Shown: positions 18,293 through 25,837 of the stretch, in pieces | How positions within the stretch are numbered: position 1 is the stretch's first letter | How the letters are laid out: each line of letters begins with the position of its first letter | Assembly: GCA_017935905.1 (NCBI GenBank) | Contig: JAGBGO010000010.1 | Coordinates: 77,715 to 117,773 of the forward strand | Source of the DNA: Clostridia bacterium | Lineage (GTDB): Bacteria; Bacillota; Clostridia; UBA1212; UBA1255 | Reading direction: 5' to 3' | Length of the DNA stretch: 40,059 nt | The notes under the pieces: generated by a model | Told to the model about the DNA's origin: nothing | The model's input: the letters and a program-made list of their open reading frames with translations, nothing else | The model's database searches: none | Program-made: the position numbers and the translations under genes

Positions 18293-19537
18293 ATGTTACG
18301 GGCTGAAATTTTATCGGTTGGTACAGAATTGCTTATGGGACAAATTGCAAATACCAACGCACAATACATTTCTAAAAGGTTGCCGGAAGTAGGGGTTGGA
18401 GTGTATTATCACAGTGTTGTCGGCGACAATCCGGCAAGATTGACAGATAGTTTACAACTTGCATTATCTCGTGCAGACGTGGTCCTTACCACGGGCGGTT
18501 TGGGTCCTACGCAAGATGATCTTACGAAGGAAACCATCAGCAATGCCTTGCATTTAGAGATGAAATTACATCAAGATAGTGCAGACGCGATTGCACATTA
18601 TTTTCATCGGTCCGGAAGAGAAATGGCGGAAAGTAACCTACGCCAGGCTTATTTCCCGGAAAATTCTCTTATTATGGATAACGACGAAGGAACTGCGCCC
18701 GGATGTATTATTCGCCTGCAGCATGATTGCGGAGAGAAGATCATTATTTTGTTACCGGGTCCTCCGAAGGAATTGATTCCTATGTTCAATCGTCACGTGC
18801 TTCCATTCTTTGCAAAGATGCAGGACGCACCTTTGTATTCCCGTTTTTTGAGAATTATCGGAGTGGGGGAGTCTATGGTGGAACAAAAGCTTATGTGCTT
18901 GGTGGATGGTCAGACAAATCCCACTTTGGCAACTTACGCCAAAGACGGTGTTGTAACCATTCGTGTAACGGCGCATGAAGAAGGCAATATTCCGGCGGAA
19001 TTACTGGTTTCGGATACGTGCAGCAAAATATGTGACATACTGGGCAATAGTGTTTATGCATCGGAAGATGAAGATATTGAAGTAACTGTACATCGTCTGC
19101 TGAAAGAAAGAGGTCTTACTTTTGCATGTGCAGAGTCTTGTACCGGCGGAATGCTGGCTACACGGATGACGGCTATTCCGGGTGCATCTGACGTGTTTGT
19201 TTGCGGATTGGTTACGTACCAAGAAAGCAGCAAAGTCGTTTTATCCGGCGTACGGGATGAGACGTTACAGCAATTCGGCGCTGTCAGCTATGAAACGGCG
19301 CTTGAAATGGTATTGGGTTGTAAACAAATTTCTAAAGCGGATGTTGCTGTGTCTATTACGGGTTATGCAGGGCCTGCTTGCGGAGATGAACCGGTTGGCA
19401 GAGTCTATATTGGTGTATCTGCACCCGGAGTTCAGACGGTACGTGAATTTTCCTTTAGCGGCAATCGAGATCGAATCCGTAATTTGAGTGTCATTCACGC
19501 ATTGGATTTAGTAAGAAAAGCTATTCTTCATTTATAA
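18293..19537 (+). CDS. cinA: CinA-family protein (MoCF-like domain plus nicotinamide-nucleotide amidase domain)
   Basis: CinA proteins join an N-terminal molybdopterin-binding-like domain with ADP-ribose or NMN-related pyrophosphatase activity to a C-terminal NMN deamidase domain used in NAD salvage. The 414-residue product is full length. The N-terminal half opens with AEILSVGTELLMGQIANTNA and has TTGGLGPTQDDLTKE and LLPGPPKELIPMF; the C-terminal half has CAESCTGGMLATRMT and VSITGYAGPACG. ATG 18293 has GGAGG at 18281-18285, seven bases upstream. It follows a terminator, but I could not identify a clear promoter in the remaining 46 bases. A recA gene, a frequent neighbour, is not here. Confidence 0.94.
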   Translation: MLRAEILSVGTELLMGQIANTNAQYISKRLPEVGVGVYYHSVVGDNPARLTDSLQLALSRADVVLTTGGLGPTQDDLTKETISNALHLEMKLHQDSADAIAHYFHRSGREMAESNLRQAYFPENSLIMDNDEGTAPGCIIRLQHDCGEKIIILLPGPPKELIPMFNRHVLPFFAKMQDAPLYSRFLRIIGVGESMVEQKLMCLVDGQTNPTLATYAKDGVVTIRVTAHEEGNIPAELLVSDTCSKICDILGNSVYASEDEDIEVTVHRLLKERGLTFACAESCTGGMLATRMTAIPGASDVFVCGLVTYQESSKVVLSGVRDETLQQFGAVSYETALEMVLGCKQISKADVAVSITGYAGPACGDEPVGRVYIGVSAPGVQTVREFSFSGNRDRIRNLSVIHALDLVRKAILHL

Positions 19538-19625
19538 CGGATTTTTATCCAAAAATTGTATCGTATAATCGCCTTGATTTGATCAAAACTATTCTTTAAA
19601 CGGACGTTAAAGGATGTGTAGATAA

Positions 19626-21608
19626 ATGAAGGCGATTATTCTTTCAGGCGGAAAAGGAACACGGCTTTGGCCGCTTACTGCAGACAGACCGAAACCACTA
19701 GTTCCATTTATGGGAGAACCCTTAATTTTTAGGATTATACGACAACTCATTGATGCCAATATTCAGGATATCGTACTCACTTTAGGGTACCTTGGCGAAC
19801 AAATACGAAAAGCCGTAACAGAAAATGATTTTGGAAATCGTTGTTCCATTACGTTTTATCAAGAAAATACACCCTTAGGAACAGCAGGAAGCGTACTGCA
19901 ATGTAAGGATTTTGTTACAGAAGACACATTAATTATCAGCGGAGACTGCGTCATTGATGAAAACCTTCGTGGATTTATACACCATTTTACCGAGACCGAT
20001 GCACCGGCTGCCATTGCAACGACTACCTTGGCAGACCCGCGGGAGTTTGGCACTATATTAACGGATACCAAAGGGCAAATAACAGCCTTTATTGAAAAAC
20101 CAATCTGGGAACAAGTACGAACGGACCGGGTCAACACAGGCATTTATATCATTCGTCCCGGCGTCGTTTCTTTCATTCAGGATTTGAATATAACGCCTTG
20201 CGATTTTGGAAAAGACGTTTTTCCGGAGATGCTTCGCCAAGGATTAAAAATCCAAACGTATGCAATCAAGGGATATTGGTGCGATATTGGTTCTCCGGAA
20301 AGCTATTTGAAAGCACATCAAATGCAAAGCGGTGATCCTTCAAACGTTTTTTGGACGCATACAGAAATTGATTCAACTGCAAAAATTGAAAACAGCGTAT
20401 TGGGGGACAATGTACGCGTGGGCAAGAACGTAATTTTGCGAAATGCATACGTAGGTTCCGGTACCGTCATTGAAGATGGGGCCAGTATCATCGATGCAAA
20501 AATTGACGCTAAAATGCGCATTGCAAAAAACGCTGTGATTACAGGCAGAATATCAAAAACGCCGGATCATGAATCGTCTGTATTTACTTTTGATGATGCA
20601 GAATTGGTAGGCACTTTTTCCTATGCTTTCTTATCTAAATTATGCCGTGTCATTGCTATGTTTTTTGAGGAAACAGACGTTATTGCTGTGGTGCATACAG
20701 ATAACCCGAAAGCGGCTACAGTGGGAACGTGGATGCAGGCAGGTCTAATGGCCAGCGGTCGAGAAGTGCGTTACGGCACCGGCGTGTCATTACCTGCATT
20801 TCGTTGGATGATCCGGGAAGGAATCTGCGATGGCGGCGTCTACGTTTGGGAAAATAGAATCAAAATATTGAACGGTCACGGAAATGATTTAAATCTGCAC
20901 GAAAGAAAAAAATTGCATCATTTGTATGAGGCTGATTCCGGAAAAGAAAATGTATCACAATTTTACGGCGGATATCCACTTGATAATCCGGAAGAATATT
21001 ATTACAGTATGCTGATGAAGCATTTTCCCGTGTATCACTACGATTTTTCCGGAATGAATACGGATATAACAAAATCTCGAAAAGCAAAACTGATCGCACA
21101 ATATATTATAGAGCGTTTTCCGGATGCACCGATTTTCGTGTCTCAATACAGCGGTTATTTAGCAGAGCGCTGTGCAAAGAAATACGATCGTTACGTCGTA
21201 TACTGCGGTAATAAAATGGGGGATCTTATGGATGAAATGGAACATTTTATGCACATTCCCGGTGTTTACGAGCAATATTTGATGTATACGGATGAATTTG
21301 CCTTTTGTTTGGGAATTTGCAGCACAAAATCCCTGGAGGAAGAAGGTGAGGAAGCGTTCTACGCATTTCAAGCAGACGTACCTTGTAAAATGCATAACAG
21401 TATTCATCTTCTTGGTAAATTATGCAATCAATACGGTATGGGTAATTTAAGCGAAGAAGGATGCGTACAAAGAAAAGAACGGGGAAACGTGCATATCGCT
21501 GCAGATCAAGACGGAGGTAAATTGCGGCTATACGTGGAAAGTTTTAATGAAGAATACGGAAAAGAACTTATTGTCGAGTGGGAGAATCGCTTAAAAGACT
21601 TCCAATAA
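19626..21608 (+). CDS. Sugar-1-phosphate nucleotidyltransferase fused to a degenerate phosphohexomutase
   Basis: The first ~230 residues are a nucleotidyltransferase (ILSGGKGTRLWPLTADRPKP; IISGDCVID; GYWCDIGSPESYLKA), next a short left-handed beta-helix (ENSVLGDNVRVGKNVILRNA), then about 330 residues resembling a shrunken phosphomannomutase. Family fusions of this kind make GDP-mannose or related sugar nucleotides. In this copy the mutase serine loop (SASHN-type) is replaced by GGVYVWENRIKILNG, no DxDxDR metal loop is seen, and the phosphate-binding C-terminal loop is reduced to HIAADQDGGKLRLYVES. The total is 660 residues against about 820 for full fusions. So the transferase looks active and the mutase dead. 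Weak ribosome site AAAGGATG. It lies beside a flippase gene, which suggests envelope glycan synthesis. Confidence 0.87.
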   Translation: MKAIILSGGKGTRLWPLTADRPKPLVPFMGEPLIFRIIRQLIDANIQDIVLTLGYLGEQIRKAVTENDFGNRCSITFYQENTPLGTAGSVLQCKDFVTEDTLIISGDCVIDENLRGFIHHFTETDAPAAIATTTLADPREFGTILTDTKGQITAFIEKPIWEQVRTDRVNTGIYIIRPGVVSFIQDLNITPCDFGKDVFPEMLRQGLKIQTYAIKGYWCDIGSPESYLKAHQMQSGDPSNVFWTHTEIDSTAKIENSVLGDNVRVGKNVILRNAYVGSGTVIEDGASIIDAKIDAKMRIAKNAVITGRISKTPDHESSVFTFDDAELVGTFSYAFLSKLCRVIAMFFEETDVIAVVHTDNPKAATVGTWMQAGLMASGREVRYGTGVSLPAFRWMIREGICDGGVYVWENRIKILNGHGNDLNLHERKKLHHLYEADSGKENVSQFYGGYPLDNPEEYYYSMLMKHFPVYHYDFSGMNTDITKSRKAKLIAQYIIERFPDAPIFVSQYSGYLAERCAKKYDRYVVYCGNKMGDLMDEMEHFMHIPGVYEQYLMYTDEFAFCLGICSTKSLEEEGEEAFYAFQADVPCKMHNSIHLLGKLCNQYGMGNLSEEGCVQRKERGNVHIAADQDGGKLRLYVESFNEEYGKELIVEWENRLKDFQ

Positions 21609-21622
21609 TTATCGAAATTGAA

Positions 21623-21651
21623 TTGACGAACGGACTTCCTAAAGGTATAAT
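21623..21651 (+). promoter_or_regulatory. Consensus sigma-A promoter upstream of the flippase gene
   Basis: TTGACG (21623-21628, five of six) and a perfect TATAAT (21646-21651), spaced by 17 bases, lie between the nucleotidyltransferase gene and the flippase gene. Confidence 0.72.
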
Positions 21652-21684
21652 ATTGTGTTGAATATAACATTTCGGAGGCAGTCC

Positions 21685-23298
21685 ATGAAAGCAAGGAAGG
21701 GAATCAAAGAACAGTCAATGGCAAAGGGATTTGCCGTGCTTTCTGTTGCCAGCGTTTTGGTAAAGATTTTGTCCCTTTTCTTCATTCCCATCATTCGCAG
21801 TTTGATGGGCGGATCTGCCGGATACCAAGTCTATTATTCTGCCTATCAAGTGTTTGCGTTTGTCTACGTGCTTGCAACCGCCGGACTTCCTGTAGCAATT
21901 TCAAAAGTCGTAACGGAATTGATGACGGGAACAGACCATCGGCAGAGTAAACGTGCTTTTCGAATTGCCCGCATGGCAATGTTGATCTTAGGAAGCGTGC
22001 TAACGCTGATTTTGTTGATTTTTGCCAAACCTATCGCTGCAGCAACCGGTTACGAAGAATCTTGGTTGGGCATTGCGGTGATCGCACCTAATATTTTACT
22101 GTGTTCCGTGCTTTCTGCTTACAGAGGATACTTACAAGGCCTTAAGAATATGTCGCCTACGGCGATTTCTCAAGTGGTCGAACAATGCGTACACCTGTTT
22201 GTATCTATTGTTGCTGTTTTGTTACTTCGAGACAAGGGCGTTGTCTGGATGGTGGCAGGCGCTTCCATTGGAACGCTGGCGGGATCCATTGTTGCACTTT
22301 TGGTTGTATATTATTATTACCGTGTTCAATGTAACGCGGATCAATTCCGCACAGTTATTTGCTCCGGAGAGAATCGCAAAGAAGAGCACAAACAATACGT
22401 TCGTCTGTTAATTGCATACAGTGTGCCGATTACACTCTCTGCTGCGATTCAATACGGCGGTAATTTAATAGACGTTTTTATTGTGAAAGGTAGATTGCTT
22501 GCTGCCGGTGTTCAAGAGGGAATTGCCGAGACGCTGCATGGCGATTTAAGTGCAGCCAGACAATTGATCAACGTTCCGTCATCTTTGGTGACGGCGCTTT
22601 GTGTCAGTGTGCTTCCCATTATTGCCGGTTTGTACGTACAGAATAAGAAGAAAGCAGCTGCATCCCGGGCAGAGTATGCGTTTAAACTTTGCTTTATCGT
22701 TTCCGTACCGTGTACCGTTGCCATGTGCGTATTTGCCAAACCCATTTATCAACTATTAGGATTTGGCGGACATTATCAAATGCTTATGTATATGTCTTTC
22801 AGCGTACTGCTAATGGGCATCGTCCATCTTCAATCTTCCATCATGCAAAGCGTCAATTTGCTCTATGCATCGGCTCCATTTATGGGCGTTAGCGTTGTTG
22901 TGAAAGCAATATTAAATTACGTATTCATCGGCATACCGGGCTTGAATATTTACGGTGCCGTACTGTCTACGTATATTTCTTATTTTGTGCCAATCCTGCT
23001 CAATCATCAAATGCTGATTCGAAAGCGGGGACTGAAAGTCCGGATTTTATCCACTGCTGCACCTTCCATTCTGGGAAGTGCCGTTATGTTGGTGCCTTCC
23101 GTACCTTGTTATATTCTTTTATCAAAATTACTGGGGGCATCTTACGCAGCAAACTTATTTACCTTCGTTTTGTCTGCAGGCATTGCCATTGTAACGTATT
23201 TTGCGATTATGGTAAAAATCGGCGGAATTTGCAAAGAAGACGTAGATTCAATTTCACCGAAAATTTCTAAAATTTTAAGACTGAAAGACGAAAATTGA
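21685..23298 (+). CDS. SpoVB/MurJ-like polysaccharide or lipid II flippase
   Basis: This is a multi-pass integral membrane protein of the MOP/MVF flippase superfamily, which moves lipid-linked cell-wall or polysaccharide precursors across the membrane. The 537-residue product has about 12-14 hydrophobic segments. Family segments are visible: GFAVLSVASVLVKILSLFFI, VLATAGLPVAISKVV and SAYRGYLQGLKNM. The start is ATG 21685, six bases after GGAGG (21674-21678), downstream of its own promoter; an earlier in-frame TTG at 21655 has no ribosome site. SpoVB (sporulation), YtgP/MurJ (vegetative) and O-antigen-type flippases cannot be told apart by eye. The neighbouring nucleotidyltransferase supports a wall or polysaccharide role. 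Confidence 0.88.
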   Translation: MKARKGIKEQSMAKGFAVLSVASVLVKILSLFFIPIIRSLMGGSAGYQVYYSAYQVFAFVYVLATAGLPVAISKVVTELMTGTDHRQSKRAFRIARMAMLILGSVLTLILLIFAKPIAAATGYEESWLGIAVIAPNILLCSVLSAYRGYLQGLKNMSPTAISQVVEQCVHLFVSIVAVLLLRDKGVVWMVAGASIGTLAGSIVALLVVYYYYRVQCNADQFRTVICSGENRKEEHKQYVRLLIAYSVPITLSAAIQYGGNLIDVFIVKGRLLAAGVQEGIAETLHGDLSAARQLINVPSSLVTALCVSVLPIIAGLYVQNKKKAAASRAEYAFKLCFIVSVPCTVAMCVFAKPIYQLLGFGGHYQMLMYMSFSVLLMGIVHLQSSIMQSVNLLYASAPFMGVSVVVKAILNYVFIGIPGLNIYGAVLSTYISYFVPILLNHQMLIRKRGLKVRILSTAAPSILGSAVMLVPSVPCYILLSKLLGASYAANLFTFVLSAGIAIVTYFAIMVKIGGICKEDVDSISPKISKILRLKDEN

Positions 23299-23328
23299 TT
23301 GTTCGTCTATATGAAAGAGGGGTTTTAT

Positions 23329-24309
23329 ATGGGTTACAAAGATAGTCCAAAAAGAATTGGTGTACTTACGTCCGGCGGCGATGCGCCGGGCATGAACGCT
23401 GCGATCCGAGCAGTGGTTCGTTCCGGTATCTACCGTGGATTCCAGGTGTTTGGGATTCGCAGAGGTTACGAAGGATTGTTAAACGGTGATTTATATGAAA
23501 TGAACTTACGTTCTGTTTCGGATATTATGAGTCGTGGCGGTACGATTTTACAAACGGCAAGAAGTAAAGTGTTTAATACACCGGAAGGTGTGAAACGGGC
23601 TGCCCGTATGGCGGAAATGTTCAAATTAGATGCCATTGTCGTAATCGGCGGCGACGGTTCCTTCCGTGGTGCACGGGATTTAAGCAAAGAGGGCGTAAAC
23701 GTAGTTTGTATTCCTGCAACCATTGATAACGATATTGGATCTACGGATTATACCATTGGCTTTGATACCGCTTTAAACACCGTGAAAGACGCCATTGATA
23801 AAATCAAAGATACTGCTTTCTCTCACGAGCGTTGTTCCGTTGTGGAAGTTATGGGTCGGGGAGCCGGTTATATTGCCCTTAACTGTGCCATTGCAGACGG
23901 TGCAGAAGCGTGTATTTTACCGGAAAAAGAGTTTCATATTGACACGGATATTATTCAGCCCATTATCGGGTGCAGAAATCGCGGCAAACACCATTACATT
24001 GTAATTATCGCTGAAGGTGTAGGTGGCACCATGGAAATTGCTAAACAAATTGAAGAAATCACCGGCATTTCTACCAAAGCTACCATTTTAGGACACCTGC
24101 AAAGAGGCGGCAGTCCCACGGTGAAAGACCGCGTGGCAGCAAGCTTAATGGCGGTGAAAGCAACAGAAGTGCTGGCGAATAATGACGGTAACAAGATTAT
24201 TGCCATGAAGAATGAGCAATATATTGCCATCGATATTGACGAGGGCATCAATATGAAGAAGTATATTGATGAGACGATGATTGAAACCAGTAAAATGCTT
24301 TCGCTGTAA
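23329..24309 (+). CDS. pfkA: ATP-dependent 6-phosphofructokinase
   Basis: PfkA phosphorylates fructose-6-phosphate to fructose-1,6-bisphosphate, the committed step of glycolysis. The 326-residue product starts with the family block RIGVLTSGGDAPGMNAAIRA. The ATP site has GGDGS, as in ATP-dependent and not pyrophosphate-dependent enzymes, and the catalytic segment is ATIDNDIGSTDYTIGFDTA. ATG 23329 is chosen because GAGGGG lies eight bases upstream; upstream in-frame ATG 23311 and TTG 23299 have no ribosome site. It is a stand-alone gene here, without the pyruvate kinase gene that often follows it. Confidence 0.95.
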   Translation: MGYKDSPKRIGVLTSGGDAPGMNAAIRAVVRSGIYRGFQVFGIRRGYEGLLNGDLYEMNLRSVSDIMSRGGTILQTARSKVFNTPEGVKRAARMAEMFKLDAIVVIGGDGSFRGARDLSKEGVNVVCIPATIDNDIGSTDYTIGFDTALNTVKDAIDKIKDTAFSHERCSVVEVMGRGAGYIALNCAIADGAEACILPEKEFHIDTDIIQPIIGCRNRGKHHYIVIIAEGVGGTMEIAKQIEEITGISTKATILGHLQRGGSPTVKDRVAASLMAVKATEVLANNDGNKIIAMKNEQYIAIDIDEGINMKKYIDETMIETSKMLSL

Positions 24310-24332
24310 AGTATACGAGGGAGGCAATTCTT

Positions 24333-25205
24333 ATTTTTGGATATGCAAGACCGGTGGTCAGTGAACTAAAAATTCGTGAGGAGCAGTGCTACAAAGCATA
24401 TTATTGCGGCGTATGCCGTGAAATCGGCAAGGCGTATGGCCAGGCACCCCGTTTTGGCTTAACCCATGAATTTGCCGTGCTCGCTATGGTGCTGTCTTGC
24501 TGCATACAACACAATCAGAAAATTGTGCTGGTTCGTCGTCCTTGTATTGCCCATCCTTTTCGAAAACGCCTTTCCTACGGAAACAATCCGTTTATTGCAT
24601 ACGCAGCAGCTATGAACGTATTGTTTGTACAAGGAAAATTGAAAGATAATTGGGTAGACGAAAAGAAAATTTCCGCATTATCCGCGCAGACTTTTTTCTA
24701 CGCAGGAGGAAGAAAGGCAAGGAAGAAATACGGGGATTTACATCATATCCTCCAAACGGCTTTAGAGGACCTTGGAAGATTAGAAAAGGCGCAATGTATC
24801 TCCGTAGACGAGATTGCACATCCTTTTGCAAATTTGATCGGCAAGATTTTTACCATTGACGGACTGGTTTCCGGTGAATTATCCAAATCCCTTTATCAAT
24901 TAGGGTATCATTTGGGAAAATGGATTTATTTAGCAGATGCTGTTTCCGATCGGGAGCGAGACAGAAAAAAGAAAAATTATAACGTGTACAACTTGCGGTA
25001 TGGATCTGATCCTGTGCCGGAAACGGAACAATTAACACGGGAGTTATCACTATCTCATATTGCGGAAGCATGGGAACAGTTAAAACGAAAAGCAAATGAA
25101 GACACTGCCAGCGAGCAAGGATATTTAGACAATTTATTTTACTTAGGCTTGCGGGCTCAGGAATATAAATTACGACAAACAGAACGAGGAGGCGATGCAT
25201 CGTGA
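24333..25205 (+). CDS. DUF5685-like protein, apparently starting with an ATT codon
   Basis: The function is unknown. Members of this Clostridia family that I recall begin MFGY(V/A)RP and carry a CGxC motif about 20 residues later. Here the frame reads ATT-TTT-GGA-TAT-GCA-AGA-CCG, that is (M)FGYARP, followed by [10 protein letters not shown] (Cys25, Cys28). The ATT at 24333 is eight bases after GGGAGG (24319-24324), exactly where a start should be. There is no ATG, GTG or TTG in frame nearby until GTG 24354, which has no ribosome site and would drop the conserved N-terminus. That gives 290 residues, mostly helical, with a Cys pair near residues 56-57 and late basic helices. It overlaps the J-domain gene by four bases (GTGA), so the two are surely co-translated. 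Confidence 0.82.
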   Translation: MFGYARPVVSELKIREEQCYKAYYCGVCREIGKAYGQAPRFGLTHEFAVLAMVLSCCIQHNQKIVLVRRPCIAHPFRKRLSYGNNPFIAYAAAMNVLFVQGKLKDNWVDEKKISALSAQTFFYAGGRKARKKYGDLHHILQTALEDLGRLEKAQCISVDEIAHPFANLIGKIFTIDGLVSGELSKSLYQLGYHLGKWIYLADAVSDRERDRKKKNYNVYNLRYGSDPVPETEQLTRELSLSHIAEAWEQLKRKANEDTASEQGYLDNLFYLGLRAQEYKLRQTERGGDAS

Positions 25206-25822
25206 ATCCTTATGAGGTGTTGGGCGTATCCGAATCCGCGTCCGATGGGGAAATCAAAAAAGCCTACCGGAATTTGGTGAAGAAATATCACCCGGATCAT
25301 TATAAAGACCAAAATATGAACCACGTGGCGGAAGAAAAAATCCGGGAAATTAACGTGGCATACGATACCATACAGAAAATGCGTGCAAACGGTCAGACTT
25401 ATGCAGAATATAGCGCACAAAATGGAAATCCCCACTACGGAACGGAATTTGCCCGTTATCAACAGGCAGTGGAGGAAATTCAGCGTGGTGATCTGGATGC
25501 GGCGCAAGCCCGCTTGCTTCAAATTCCGGAGCAAAATCGCGACGGTGCATGGTATTATTTGATGGGAGAAATTGCCAAAAGAAGAGGCTGGTTTGATTCG
25601 GCACAGCAATATTTTACCGCAGCCGTTCAACTGGACCCCAATAACATGCTTTACCGCAATGCTTTGCAGAATTTATACCGTCATACGCAATACTATCGAA
25701 ATGGTGGGGCGCAGCGAGGCTATCAGGCAAATACAGACGATTTGTGTAATTGTTGCCAAGCCTTATGGTGTGCGGATTGCTGTTGCGAATGTATGGGCGG
25801 CGATTTTATTCGTTGTTGTTAA
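25202..25822 (+). CDS. J-domain protein with TPR-like middle and ten-cysteine C-terminal tail
   Basis: Residues 1-65 are a J-domain with the Hsp70-stimulating HPD at 30-32 ([10 protein letters not shown]), so it should recruit DnaK. The middle (about 80-165) looks like tetratricopeptide helices ([38 protein letters not shown]). The last 25 residues contain ten cysteines (182, 184, 185, 190, 193, 194, 195, 197, 205, 206), including [12 protein letters not shown], which suggests metal binding or membrane-proximal acylation. It lacks the Gly/Phe and zinc domains of true DnaJ. The start is GTG 25202, nine bases after GGAGG (25188-25192), overlapping the DUF5685 stop. Pairing with DUF5685 suggests a shared job, but the client is unknown. 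Confidence 0.88.
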   Translation: MNPYEVLGVSESASDGEIKKAYRNLVKKYHPDHYKDQNMNHVAEEKIREINVAYDTIQKMRANGQTYAEYSAQNGNPHYGTEFARYQQAVEEIQRGDLDAAQARLLQIPEQNRDGAWYYLMGEIAKRRGWFDSAQQYFTAAVQLDPNNMLYRNALQNLYRHTQYYRNGGAQRGYQANTDDLCNCCQALWCADCCCECMGGDFIRCC

Positions 25823-25837
25823 CAGAAAGGATCGGAT

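Noticed and set aside
19564..19569. Perfect TATAAT before the nucleotidyltransferase gene
   Set aside because: No acceptable -35 element lies 16-18 bases upstream and there is no extended -10 TG; kept out as a promoter, though it could act with an activator.
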